This document shows positions 45,396 through 57,938 of a stretch of DNA of 64,000 bases, piece by piece; position 1 is the stretch's first letter, and each line of letters starts with the position of its first letter. The notes under the pieces were generated by a model that was not told where the DNA came from, ran no database searches, and saw nothing but the letters and a program-made list of their open reading frames with translations. The position numbers were made by a program, and so were the translations under genes. Source of the DNA: Sequoia sempervirens (lineage: Eukaryota; Streptophyta; Pinopsida; Cupressales; Cupressaceae); the NCBI GenBank assembly GCA_007258455.2, contig VDFB02000003.1:44388077-44452076 (forward strand), read 5' to 3'.

Positions 45396-47406
45396 ATATT
45401 CACTTACCTTAGTAGAGGAACCCTCCCATTCGATATCACCTCCAACCTTAAGAAGGCCTTTGTTAAAAAGACATCCCGATTCATGATCCTAAGTGATACC
45501 TTATACCGTTGAAGCATCAAGGGGACATTACTGTGATGTCTCAACCAAGAGGAAGCATTTAACAGAAGTACATGATGACATATGTGGTTCCCATTCTAGT
45601 GGTATGCCTTTAGCTAAGAAACTGTTGAGGACAAGGTATTACTGGCCAACCATGGAAAGAGAAGCCCATCAATACATGCAGAAGTGTGTCCAATATCAAC
45701 AACATGGAGATCTTATTCATGCTCCAACTCAGGAGTTATAACCAATGGTCACACCTTGGCCTTTCTTGCAGTGGGGGCTTGACCTCTTAGGAAAGATTAC
45801 TCCAACCTCATCTAATAGCCACAAGTTCATCATAACGACCATTGAGTACTTTACCAAGTGGGTAGAAGCAATTCCTATGACCTACATAATAGGGAAGAAA
45901 ATTGCCAAATTTATCTTGAATTAACTTATGTGTCATTATGATGTTGGGTATGTGTAGGATCATCACGGAAAAAATAGGCCCTTAAGTGGCAAAAAATTTA
46001 GAAAAATTAGAGTTAGGCAACTTGACATAAAAATTTGAATAAGTTATCTATATTATTTCAAAAATATGTAAGAATAGAATTTGTAGAAAATTGAATGTAG
46101 TTTCTAAACTACTAGGTTTATTTAAAAAAATCTATTTGGTGAAAATTTGAAATTTCAATGCAAGAGTACTTAAATTTCTGTGAAAAATAAGAAGTAGGTG
46201 TCTCATGACACCTAACCACAATAAAATGATAATATTTTTATAAGATTTTAGATATAAGTAGAGGACTCATGTCCCAATGTGATGCATATTTTTGTAATTT
46301 TTTCCAAGTAAATAATTAATTATGAATTTTTTATTACAACTTTTAAAAAATATAAAACTTGTATGTCTAACCACCTTAACTTGGTCAAAACTTCATGAAA
46401 TTCATTTTTTAAAATCCTATAGTATGTGAAGCATAGAATGTATCACATGTTTTGATTCAAAAATGTGATACCGTTTGAAAGCTATAGATGTTTTTCAATT
46501 AGCCTATCAATTAGGACTTTAGTCGTAATTCAAATAGAAAATGAATAATAATTATTTATTAAATTCAAAGTAAAGCATAATTTATATTGGTGGAAATATG
46601 AGAATCTCCTTTTAAAACCCTTTTCGTTTCATCAATTTTGGGTAAAAAAAAATACCACATACCATACACATACCCATCATATCGCCACTTTTTGGCCTAT
46701 CATGATCCTGCACATACCTTGTTCCACAATCCCTTGTCTTCGATAGTGGAACAACCTTCAAAAATTTGGGTGTGAAAGAGCTATGTCAAAGATTCAACAT
46801 CCAACATCAGTTCTCTATCCCGTATTAACCCAGGAAAAAGGTCAAGCTAAGGCTACAAACAAGACCATTCTAAAAATCCTAAAAAAAACAATCAATGAAG
46901 TTGACCATGACTAGCATCTACAGTTAAATCCTTCCCTGTTGGCATATCGAACTAGCATCCACACACCTACAGGTGCAACCTCGTTCTCCTTGGTCTATGG
47001 ATCAGAAGCCAGCCAGCCTATTGAGGTCAAGCTTCCCTCGCTGCAAGTGTCACTGTAGAATCTGATCATTGATGAAGAGTACATAGTATCTCAACTAAAT
47101 GAGTTAGAACTCTTGGATGAGCATCATCTTGATGCCCTTAATCACTTGCAAGTATATAAAAAATGATTAAAAAAAATCTATAACAAGAAGATCAAGAGTC
47201 GGTCTTTCCAGTTAGGGGATCTTGTTCTCAAGCAGTATAAAAAAAAAATCCAGATCAAGACAGTAAAGGAAAGTTTGAACCTAATTGGTTAGGTCCATTT
47301 ATTGTCATAACAAGCTATGGATCAAGAGCATACCAATTATCAACACCTGAAGGTGAACCCTTACAGGAATCGACCACTAGTCTGCATCTTAAAATTTTTT
47401 ATGCTT
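45396..47406 (+). pseudogene. Integrase, split by a TIR transposon
   Basis: EVHDDICGSHSSGMPLAKKL, RTRYYWPTMEREAHQYMQKC and VQYQQHGDLIHAP form the zinc-binding part; the second Cys of the CxxC is Tyr. LQWGLDLLGKI keeps the first catalytic Asp and FIITTIEYFTKWVEAIPM follows. The frame is broken at 45942 by the 774-bp insert and resumes at 46720 with VPQSLVFDSGTTFKNLGVK (second Asp kept). The catalytic Glu block reads GQAKATNKT, so Glu became Lys. RTSIHTPTGATSFSLVYG, LLDEHHLDALNHLQVY and SFQLGDLVLK end it. No chromodomain is present. Confidence 0.93.
45942..46723. mobile_element. MITE-like TIR transposon, 774 bp, inside integrase
   Basis: Left end GGGTATGTGTAGGATCAT at 45946 mirrors the right end, whose reverse complement is AGGTATGTGCAGGATCAT at 46719. 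The similarity extends inward, with gaps (AGGCC and AAGTGGC on both sides). TGTT flanks both ends (45942-45945 and 46720-46723) as a probable 4-bp duplication; GTT (3 bp) is also possible. Removing it restores the host frame (CHYDVPQSLV). A further inner copy of the terminal motif (CACATACCC) lies at about 46666. The interior is AT-rich and non-coding. The superfamily is not determined. Confidence 0.85.
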
Positions 47407-49930
47407 AGGCTTGAAGGGTGTAAATGTTAAAATACAAAAAAAAATAAAATGATCAAAAATCCAAAAAAATAAGAATAATGATTGAAAAAGTAAAGTGAAA
47501 CAATCGTCCTCTAGTGAAAACCACTTTGGTGGGACTTTGGGCAAGTACCTTGGTGAAAACCTGGAAAACAGGCACCTTGCATAAATAAAGCGCCTCCATC
47601 TATCTTTGGCTCTTTATCCTAGATCATTCTTTGCATCACATCATTCATCCTATTTATTCCATCACTTATTCACATCCGTATCATAGCTTGATATTGTGAA
47701 GTATCGTATTCCCTTTAGTACTACTTGGCATATTCCTAAGGCCATCTTGTCCCACCTATATCGAGGTAGTCTATCGCATCACACTGTGGGCAATTTGTTA
47801 CGGATTGGATTGTGTTCTTCTATATCTTAAGGTTATTGGAAATCTCATCGAAAATCCCAAAAACATTCATGAAAACCAAAAAACAACAAAATCTTGTACA
47901 ACTAAAATCCAAAAACATTCAAAATTTGTAAATTCAAAATCCAAAACATCCAAATCACATAAAAAATCCCTAAAAAGGTCAAAACATTGAAAATAAAATA
48001 AAAAACAATACCTTGTCAAACTACGAGTCTCTGAGCTTGAACCCAGGCAAGGCCATCACTGATGTGCCCCCAAGACACCCTAGGTCATTCCTTTAGGAGT
48101 CCATCATAATAAACTGACAATCCATCAAGTGTTCATTTCTCATCATTAATAAGTCAAGTCAATCAAACTACATGGTCTTTGCTTGTATAATGTAGGCAAG
48201 GCTCATCTTTGATAAGCCCCCGAGGCCCCTAGGATCATCTGTTAGATTAGTTTCTTAGTCAAATCTCAGAAAACCCCAAAACATTTGAAAATTGAAAACA
48301 CAAAAAATATTTGAAAACTTAGAAAATACAAAAACATTTGAAAATTGAAAACCCAAAACATTCAAAAAACTTAGAAAAACCCCTAAACATTGGAAAAATC
48401 AGAAAACCCAAAAACATTGGAAAACCTTGGAAAACCCTAAACAACCTCAAATAATCGAAAACAAAAACATTCACATAAACGTTCAAAAAGACCAAAAACA
48501 ACCTCAAAACATTTCAAAACACCAAAAACATTGAAATATTTGGAAAACCCAAAACCATCCATGTCATCTCGCTTTCACCTGCAATAAACCTTCATCCATA
48601 ATAAATTGATCATCATCTTCAAAAATTTGGTAAAACAAATAGAAAACAAGTGTCACAAGACGTAAAGTGAACCTAAGTGTTAAAATCTAAAGTCTAGATC
48701 ATAGGTAAATGAGTCAGTGGAGTTTTTATCAATGACCTATCACACATCTAATCCTAATCAAACCATCTGATAACATGTCCTAGATGTATCCTTCTAAAAA
48801 TGGGCATCAACATCATAAATCACCTTAGCTATGCTAAACTGGAAAAAGATATAGATAAAACTGACTATTTATCTTTGATCTTTTCTTATGATTTATCTCA
48901 ATGACCCATTTCGAGGACCTACCAATGATGTCTAAACGATTTAGAGAGAAAGGAATGGTGCATCGATCATTATCTTTCATTTGCTATGCTTGTGGGTATT
49001 CTTGTAAAATAATCTTGGCGCATACTTGCCTAGTTGTGTGTAGGGAGGTTGTTTGGAGTAGGTTGTTGACTATTGATTATGCTTTGGTCCAATATATTCT
49101 AAACTTATAAACTACATTCCAACGAGGTTTCCATATGCTAAGGTGTAAACAAGAACTATCCTATCTATTTGCAGAGTCAAAGTCCATGTCACTAGATACA
49201 ACACCATCCTAGTTATGGATACCTTGATGCATTGTGTGTATGTGTTATATCAAACATAAGGAATGACGAAAAATACCAATCCCAAGATATGTGCAAAATC
49301 ATCCATCTCATCACCATATCTAATAAAGTCTCGGTGGATCATGGACTTGTTGGAATTTTTGAATCAATCTCAAAATTGATGGTTAAATCATTCATCTTAT
49401 TCTTCTATCTTCTTTCCATGCTAACTTGGTATCATGACAATCAACAAAAAAATCAACATGGAATCCATCCTACATCCACAAAATTGTTAGCACATGCATA
49501 CATCTCATCTCATTGCAACATATCATAATAATGGAAAACATAATCCACTACATCATCATTATCATTTAAGTTGTTTCAGGTAACATAGATTTGTTATTCT
49601 AAGCATCTTAATCCATATCACATATCATAAACATGTCCTAGGCATAAACATACATTGCATTATCATATCATAAGCATGAACTTCTGCATTATCCATATAT
49701 ACATCCATATGCATACATACATCATGACATCATAAATCACAAGGGAAAAGTACACAAAAAGAAATGCATCCATCCATACATCCTTCATAAGCATATCATA
49801 TCATCTACATATCATAACATGTCATAACATCCATCCCATAACATATCATACAAAGATACTGAAAAAGAAGATAACACATCCATTACATTGCATCCATACA
49901 TAATCATACTGCATAAATATAAGCATTATC
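47407..49930 (+). other. 3' spacer after pol
   Basis: No gene is seen. Blocks at 47407-47575 and about 48770-49020 match the spacer of element 1. From 49560 the DNA is rich in CATA and CATC, as in element 1 at 10700-11060. Two repeat structures are listed separately. Confidence 0.55.
47838..48560. repeat. Degenerate A-rich tandem repeat, unit about 20 bp
   Basis: Variants of AAAACCCAAAAACATTGGAAA recur densely at 47838-48010 and 48268-48560. The two blocks are separated by a 260-bp stretch which itself holds a duplication: AGGCAAGGCCATCACTGATG (48048) and AGGCAAGGCTCATCTTTGAT (48194), each followed by GCCCCCGAG/CCAAGAC-type sequence and CCTAGG. The whole therefore has a higher-order period. 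Element 1 has no such array at this position. Confidence 0.75.
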
Positions 49931-52900
49931 AATAGTTTGCACCCTGCTGAATGCAATATTCAACAAACTACTGAAACATGGAAACCTCTTTCGATGTGGG
50001 TGATCTTATGCGAAAGAGGAATCTCCAGAGTGAGCTGGTTCTCCGAATGATGAATTCTATTCTAAAACAGCTTCTGAGGAAAGGGATGAAGAATAACTGA
50101 ATATAAAACCTATTTCTAAAAGATAATTCACCAAACTTATAAGGATTCAGACCTAATCACTCATAACAATTTCTCTATTGTAGTAATCCTCACAATCTCA
50201 TTGGCACATATCACATTAATAATTTGCATGAAGATCTGGAAAACAATACAACATGCAACCTGAAACATGTAATTCTGAAACACCACCTATAACAGCAAGA
50301 CATAAAAGGATTTCAATTTGAAAACACAAGTACATCAGATTGCTATTACAAAATTTGAGACAGGAAATGAGAAGGAGAAATCTGCTGCTCTATTAAAACT
50401 GGAAGAGTGTCAATCTGACCAAACTGAGTATCAAAAGGTTTACAAGCTCCCCGAAATGAGTAAGGGCAAGAAACTGATCTGAACTGATGAGAATGGAGTT
50501 GAAAGACTAAATCTATCAAGAAACTCTCAAGGAAACCCTAATCCGAGCTCAGAAAAAGCTCAAGGAAAAAGGCCTCAAACAAACTCAAAAACTGCTTTAA
50601 AGTAGAAAAAAGCACAAAGCTTTTATGATTACACTGTCAAGCCCCTAAAAATGGGCAAAATCTGCTTTAAAAGCACAAAAAACACCCTATCTCTCCAAGG
50701 TAAGTCTGGAATTCGACCAAGAAGAAAAGATAGTCAAAGATATGCTAAAAATAGCAAGAAAACATAAAGCAATTATAAAACATCGCTTTTATTCTTCTGC
50801 TTTACAAGATGCAGATTTTTACAATTTTCCCTATTTTGCAACTCAAAGATTGGAAATCTTTTGCAAAAATAAAACTACTTATTTGTTCATTACAATAATT
50901 GATTTTTTCCCAAAAAATCATAAAAATATACCAATGTTATCAATATCTCCTTATCACAACTCCAATTGATCAATTTAAAAAAAATAAAACCCTAAAAGTT
51001 AAATTGACCCTCAAGGTGAAAGCAAACCCTAAATGATAAGATACCTTATTGATTTTTTTCTTAAATCAATTAAAACAAGATCTAAGATAAGGCATCCCTT
51101 AATCCTTATTCTCCTAAGGCACAAAGTATAAGCCTTAAATACTTAAGACATCTCTCTAGCACAGAAATTTAGCCTCCATTGAATATTGATTTAGACTAAG
51201 GCTTAAATAAATCATAAGGAAACACTATGGGTTCGGCCACCATTTGATATTTGACATGTGCATTTGAATGGAAATTCTGGAAAGTTCATCATGTTCAAAT
51301 TAGGGATTTGAACAAAATAGGGTCAAACCCTAATTATCACCATTTCGCACCCATGACTTTGGAAAGAAAGAACTTATGTCTGCATGAACAACGCCGCTAT
51401 GATGGTGTTGGATTCGAGCCCGTGTGCACAGAAATCCTCCTCTGTTCTCCAGTTGATCGAATCTTCAGTGGGTAAGTCTTTTTCCCATGGCGAAATAATT
51501 TTTCCACTTCATTATCTTGAGCATCAAAAAGCCCTAAGGGCGCGGTCTGTTCATTTCTAACTTGCACTTAACTTGATTTCTCATGCTACCATGAGTTCGA
51601 GCTCGTCCTCCATTGTCCACTCCATGAAAGCTCGACTTGAATTCTAGTTCTCCTTCACTGTGCAGAGGTGAGCTTTAGTTAATGGTTTTGTAATCTGCTC
51701 ATTTCGGCCTCAACGCCATGACTAACATACTCTAATGTCATCATTTTACTGTTCTCCTGTGCTCACATCTATCATTGTAACGCTCTATTCACCAGTTAGA
51801 GCTCGGCCATCACTTGGAAACTCGAATCCCTACCTTGGGAAGCTAAAGAGGAAGCTACGACCGCGGCTAGAGAGATTCAGAAATTTGAATTGGTAATTTC
51901 CTTTGCTTTGTAGAAACTCTAAAAGCTATCTTTATCTCATGATTCCTCTGGCCATGTACAGGCCGTGCCAAAAGAGCACTGTAGAAAGCAATTTTTTTGA
52001 ATTTAAGTTCAACCTAGAATAGAAAATCTCCATTATATCAATTTAGTAACATTTATGTTTGTGGGTATTAAAAAGATTTCAATAGTTCTGCATTACCCTC
52101 CTTCTGTCTTTCAACTAACATCTGAGCGCTCGCATTTGTTGAATATCCTTGCCATTTTCTTTAGATCTCATGTGGGTATTTCAGTAGCTATTTTTTCTGC
52201 ATTTTGACACCAACGCTGAAATGGGTGCTCGAAATTTTAAAAGGAAACACCATTTTTTGTATTTTGAAAATAAACTAGAAATGGGTCTTTTGAATTATTA
52301 AGGAAAAAATGCATTTGCTTTTCCCTGAAGCTCAGCCTAGAACAAAATCTTCACATTTATAATTTACTGTTGATCTCGTGAAAAACCCCATATGGGTATC
52401 ATCAATTATCATATCTCTGTACTTTTCGAAAACAAACCCTCATGTGGGTCTTCGAGATTTCTGAAGACAAATGCATTTTTTGTATTCTAAAAGCATTCGA
52501 AACTATGAAGTAACTGTTATTGTTCCATCCATATGGCTCGAGTTAGAGAAAACAATGAATACCCTACACTTCTGAAGCAAAACAATATCATGGTTTTGGA
52601 AACTTTTAAAGCAAAAGCATGTATTTAAATTCTGACAGAACTCGACCTTCCATACTTGTTTGAAATGGTGATAAACTGTATACATGCTTGCATTTCTTTC
52701 AGAATCTTGACTATAACCAGTGACATTTTGTATTAACTTCTGAAACAAAAGATGCCTTTAGAAGTATACAAGAGTTATGATGAAACAACAAGAATTTGTG
52801 TATTTGTTTATACTTATTTAACTCATATACCCAGCTTTCATTTTGGCATTTTTGTACTCTTTTGATAGTTGTAACACCTGAGTTCAAATCACAGAACTAA

Positions 52901-54790
52901 AAACATCATAGAGCTGTAAACTATCCTTAAAACAGAAAATCCAATACTCATTCTGAGAGTATTCTCCAGGTACTAAAAATCTGAAAGATTTTTTTGTATT
53001 CAAAACTTCATATGTGTATTAAGTTCGAACTTGAACATTCCATTATGATCCCCAACTGCATTCTGTGCTCATCTTGTAGACAGAAACCTTACCTCACTGT
53101 TCTATTAAAACCTTGACTAAGTAATCTGGAAATGATCAACATCCTGCATATTTGTTATATTTAATTCATGGCTTGACCAATTACAATTGACATCTTACTT
53201 GACACTTGTAATTCACAGAAATCAAAATGAAAGAACAACACATTTGGTTACTATCCTTGACTAATCTTTGACACACGATCCCGTTTGAGGCACAATCAAA
53301 ATGAGTTCACTATCTTTCTTGAAGCTCTTAATAACCAATACTAAACTTTAACACAACAACTGTCATTTCCTTTATTTGAATTCTGTAGAGGCTTTACCTT
53401 TTGTTCTTGGACTGCAACATTGCATCAGTAGGAATCACTTTTAATCACTGGTTCAAATGTATAGCTGGTAACTCAAAATCATTCTGGAAAGAAAAATACT
53501 TGCTCCTCTGTTATTTTTCTGAAAAGGTCACTTAATTATTACCATTGATAATGCAGTATTTCTTCACTAGTCAACTCAGAACTAGAAATTTGTCTAACAC
53601 TCAGGTGCATTGTCTATTTGTTTTAGTGAGCAACATGGTACTCTTCATGCATTTTTATATCTCACTGCACAAAATGTTCTCATAAACTATTCTCTTTGAT
53701 GATGAAAAATAGAACAAATCATTAAGGCATATGTATGCCTGTTCACTATCCAAAAGAGAAATAATGAATTGAAACCCAAATGACATATGATTAAAATCAT
53801 CATAGAAAATGAAATAATTCAGCAATTTCTGATGCAAATGTACCCTGTTAAATTCCTTAAGTGAGCTAAATTCACTATTCACCTGTAGCCTTCAGAAAAA
53901 AATCTTGATCATTATGAATGCACAGTTGGTTTCGTTACTTGATGGATAACTATGTTTTACTCTTTCAGTTGTATTTCACTTTGCTTAATGTCTATGATGA
54001 AAAATCTTTCAAAATCGGCCCATTAAATGCATCAGGCAGCATGCTGGGCTCTACCCTTGTGGGAGCCCATTTTACTCCACATGCTTGGTCTTCGAATAAT
54101 GTTTCGCTTCATGACTTAACCTATACCTGCACAAGGAAACAAACATCGTTAGCATAAAAATAGAGCATGTTTATTATGATATTGATACTTCTTCTTCAGT
54201 TCACTTCTTCATACTGCATTTGATTTAATTTAATTGTTTCAATGCATTGCTCATAGTATACTATACTATTATAGGTGCATCATATGAGTTATGTCATGAT
54301 GAATACTGACGCCTCTTTCCCTCTTATGGGTAAATGGCTTCATTGCTTGATGAGGTGCACCTTTCAACATCAAGCGTCGATAACAGGAAATGATGACTAT
54401 GTTGTTGCTTATATGTTCTCCTTTCGCATCTTCAGTAGTGCATTGTGCTGTTAGAAATGCATTGGAACAGTTATAGTTAAATCCACGGCTTGTGTGGATC
54501 CTTGATTTCATTTTTTTCTTTTCAGTTGAAAAGAAAAATGCATCTCATGCAATGTTGTAATATTATTTTGATTGTGAAATCAAATAAAGCCTTGTGAAAA
54601 TATGAATTCTTTTGAAATGAATAAAAGCATCTGAAATGCTATCTTGAACATGTACTCAATTTTGTCTTTCTTCAAAATATGTAACATCTGAATGGCACTC
54701 TGAAACTTTATAACCTCACTAAAATGCATAATTGTTACTCAAATGCACAAAGCAATGCGAAACAACATTTAAAAAACAAATATACAATTC
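49931..54790. mobile_element. Probable foreign block of about 4.9 kb, family unknown
   Basis: In element 1 the CATA-rich spacer runs directly into the antisense PMD gene. Here the CATA-rich spacer stops at about 49930 and resumes at about 54790, so the DNA between is probably an insertion. I found no convincing LTR pair, TIR or target duplication, and no pol remnant. A less AT-rich, gene-like island lies at about 51250-51850 (for example an open frame at 51251-51475 ending just before GGTAAGT). The rest is AT-rich. Confidence 0.45.
52217..52502. repeat. Degenerate direct repeat with TGGGT motif
   Basis: The pattern GAAATGGGTSYTCGAAATTT, then an A-rich run and ATTTTTTGTATT, occurs at 52217, in part at 52274, and again at about 52444. 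Related CATATGGGTATC and CATGTGGGTATT phrases lie at 52390 and 52170. Three to five diverged units of about 57 bp or multiples are present. Confidence 0.5.
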
Positions 54791-55089
54791 CACTTAATGG
54801 CAAATAATAATCAGCCAGCTCCTCTATTTGAGTTGAGGCGAAAAATATGTAACGTAACATCAAATCATATCATATGCATCTATACATCCATCAAACATGA
54901 AATAAAAGAACATCACATCATGAGTCTGAATCATCTCATCTCATATATATATAAAATGACTGTCATGATACAATATCTTAATCAATGTGTATGGATATCA
55001 ATCAAAAGTACAATATACATGAGGCCATAAAAAATGAGCCTATGAATGTGTATCAATATAAATAATCAGGAAAGTAATCAAAAAGTGTC

Positions 55090-56880
55090 TATGAGATGGC
55101 TAGCCCTAGTGGCTTCTTGACTCCCCTCTAACTGATGGCTGATCCTTTGCCCTCGGAGGTACCCCGCTCCTCTGAGAAAAATCAGGATGCCGCATCTCTC
55201 TAAGAACATCATGATGATAGTGCATCTGATAATATGCAACCTTTGTGACTGCCTCTCTATACATGTGAGCAGACACTGTCCATCCCTGAGATGCCGCTAT
55301 GATGGCCTTGAGCTACTGCCTCCACCCAATCTCCTGGGCCAACTGTAGGTCCAGTTGTTGCCGCAAATGAACCTCTCTATCTCTCTCTATGGTCACAACC
55401 TGAATTTGTTGACGAAAATAATCTCTCTTGGTTATGAGAGTTTGTATATGAGCCTATAACTACTGATCTAGCTGCTGAGGTGGTGGTGGAGGTGGTGGTT
55501 CCCCCAAAACCTGTCCATCCTGTTGGCCATTCTGCCGACCATCCTAATGCCCTTGGTCTTATTGGCCCTAATCCTGCTACTGCTGTTGATGCCCATCCCT
55601 TGGAACCTATGCCCTATCCTACTCTGGCTACTACTACCCTTTACCTTTTCTCCCATCCCTACCTCCATCTCTCCCCCCATCTTGGCCTCTGCCTTTGCCT
55701 CTACCTCTACCTCTGCCTCTGCCTCTGCCTCTAGGGTATCCCCCCATTAGGTCTGTCAACCGCATAGGTGGTCTGAACCACACATCATAACTTGGGGTAG
55801 TCCCTACATCTGGAAAACCTTGATCATATGCCCAAGGCTAGGCAACTAGTTGTCGAAAGTCATTGACCGCTACTGTAGGGTCAATTTGGGCTCCCCACTA
55901 GACCTCTCCTTGAGATCTTGCGAAGATTGCTATGTAATCATCGGGAGGTACATCCTGTACCTCCTCAAACTATCTGGCAATGCGGTTTGGAAGATACCAT
56001 TCAATCATGGTATGCTCCCGCCCTTGCAGATAGTGGGTCTGACGAGCAAAGTACAACTACTGCTAGTGATCATACCATTTAGGAACCTGTAGCCATGACC
56101 TCCATTGAAAAATAGTCATATCATTAATGACCTGTCGCCAATAGGGTAAACCTGTCGGGCTGGGGTGCTATAATGTCATCAGAACCCTATACCTGAATAC
56201 AATGGGCTCATCCTCATGGATATATGCCAAAAAAACCAAAGGTCTTAGCACTGCAATGTGCCCATATGCCCAAATGTGTAGTAGTGTCACACCTACCTCG
56301 ATGCTCCTGCCCTCACAGTAACTGCCTAGTGCATATCATGGTATAATGAAGCAAGTAGAATATCCCACTAAGCATATAGAGTGGTCCTCTGGATCATGCC
56401 GTGCCATGCAACTCCCCAACCTAGACTGAAACCTTTGCCTTGTCAGTCGGGGGCAATCACACTACAAATGAGCGCAACCACAAACAATCTGAATATTGGT
56501 ACATGAGCCTTAAATCCAAGTCTATCTACGAATTGACCAAAATGATGTTGTTAGATCACAATAGTGAGCAACATGCATCCCTCCCAGCCTCTGTGTCATA
56601 GATGACATGCTATGGCCATGAATAGGAAGCCGCAGGATCTGCCACATGTTCTCGAGTGTGACAGTGGCCTCGCTAGTGGGAAAATGGAAAGAAGAGGTCT
56701 CGTTGTGCCACCTCTCGATAAGTGCCATCACCGTAGAAAAATGAGTATAGACCTCTGACAGGAAAGCAATGAAACCTAATCCCAACATCCCTAGTTGCTC
56801 CACCTCTCAATTGTTGAAGTCTTGTGCCACTACCAAAATATCAGAATGATGCTCTTGTGATATCAATGGTGGCAGATCCT
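55090..56880 (-). pseudogene. Antisense plant mobile domain (PMD) gene (Tat/Ogre-like element)
   Basis: Read on the - strand from about 56880: DLPPLISQEHHSDILVVAQD, a stop, then the open frame 56803-56522 with LGLGFIAFLSEVYTHFSTVM, ALIERWHNETSSFHFPTSEA and TVTLENMWQILRLPIHGHSM. The LIERW, FHFP and TVTLENM...LPI blocks identify the PMD (aminotransferase-like) family. Further down come YCEGRSIEVGVTLLHIWAYG, the WAWEHI-like block seen also in element 1, and EWYLPNRIARQFEE. The C-terminus is Arg/Gly-rich (GYPRGRGRGRGRGRGKGRGQ, about 55740-55680), then Gln-rich. Length and antisense position match the copy at 11100-12945. Stops and shifts inactivate it. The role of such ORFs in the element is unknown to me. 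Confidence 0.85.
55685..55733. repeat. Hexanucleotide repeat coding for Arg-Gly
   Basis: Eight units of GCCTCT or ACCTCT on the + strand read as Arg-Gly pairs in the antisense PMD frame. The + strand frames (Ala-Ser or Leu-Cys repeats) are shadows. Confidence 0.85.
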
Positions 56881-56919
56881 CCTACACGCATCACACAAAC
56901 AATGTTAATTTTCATAAGA

Positions 56920-57330
56920 GTTAGAAAATTAATCAAAATCGAGGAGTTTGCATCCTAAAACATCAATTGTGTCACTAAAATCAATAGTGTCGCTATTTTT
57001 GGGGTGCTTCACTATATAAGTTTTGAGTGTGCATCAACAATTTGGTGACACATATTGCAATACTCAATTGCGAATCGACATTTGCATGCATCACTATAAC
57101 TAAAAAAGCTAGCGAGTTGCTATTTGACAAGTGCATCACCCACTACAAGTAAGTGATGCTAAACTAAAAAATCCAATGTGTCGCTATTTAACAATCACGA
57201 CCCCCTAATCAAATGCATCACCGGAACAAAAAATGATGGCACGACACTATACAACAAGTGCGTTGCTAAAAAATAAATAGCAATGCTTCCAACACCTTTT
57301 GCGTGTTGCTATATAGTGACACTCCTAAAA
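56920..57330. repeat. 3' UTR repeats of GTGTCGCTATTT type
   Basis: Variants of GTGTCGCTATTT, GTGCATCAC and TGCATCACTATA recur at irregular spacing of about 30-45 bp (for example 56988, 57084, 57112, 57170, 57305). The position equals the ATTAACATTTGCACC array in element 1, but the sequence is different. GTTGCTATATAGTGACAC at 57305 closely resembles ATCGCTATACAGTGACAC in the 5' leader at 35002. Confidence 0.65.
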
Positions 57331-57924
57331 GCCTAATTTTTACGCATTATTAAATGCACTAAAATGCAAAAATTGAGAGAAGTTTCAAATCACATACCCG
57401 TGGTCCTACGTCTGCTCGGTGATGGTACTCTTGAACCTGCTCGAAAAGGTGAAGTGGAAGCGCACAGTGAGCCATCTCACCAGGGTGTCAGAGGTCGAAA
57501 TGCACAAAATCACTAAAGGCTGAATGCACAAATGAATTGGAAGTGCACCCTTCTCACCTATTTAAGCCAAAAAATTAGGGTTTTTTGCCCTAATTTGAGC
57601 CAAAAGCTAGGGTTTTAGCTTGTTTTACCTATTTCTACACTTCACACCCTATTTTGCACCATTTTTTGTGTTTCTGAGGCCATTTTTAGCATCCCGGGGC
57701 ATGTTTTGACACTTGCACGTATATTTTACCTTTGTTGAGAGATCAACCCAAAATTCAAAATTTTCGCCCCATCTCTCGGGGAGGTAGGGAACCAACTTTT
57801 TCCTTCTGTTGGGGCAATAGTGGGGCATCCAAAAAATAGAATTTTTTTATTTTTTTGATTTGAGCAACAATTTTTATTTGAAAAAGAGTTAGTCTTTGAA
57901 TGAACGTAATAGGTACCTCGCTTC
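57331..57924 (+). other. 3' UTR before the polypurine tract
   Basis: No gene is seen. The last 120 bases (GGGGCATCC, ATTTTTATTTG, GTACCTCGCTTC) match the stub attached to copy B. Confidence 0.55.
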
Positions 57925-57938
57925 AAAGAGGGGAAAAA
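57925..57938 (+). promoter_or_regulatory. Polypurine tract
   Basis: AAAGAGGGGAAAAA directly adjoins the LTR start. It is identical to the tract before copy B on the - strand. Confidence 0.9.

Noticed and set aside
55480..55750. + strand Pro/Leu and Ala/Ser-rich open frames
   Set aside because: They are shadows of the antisense PMD gene and of its hexanucleotide repeat.
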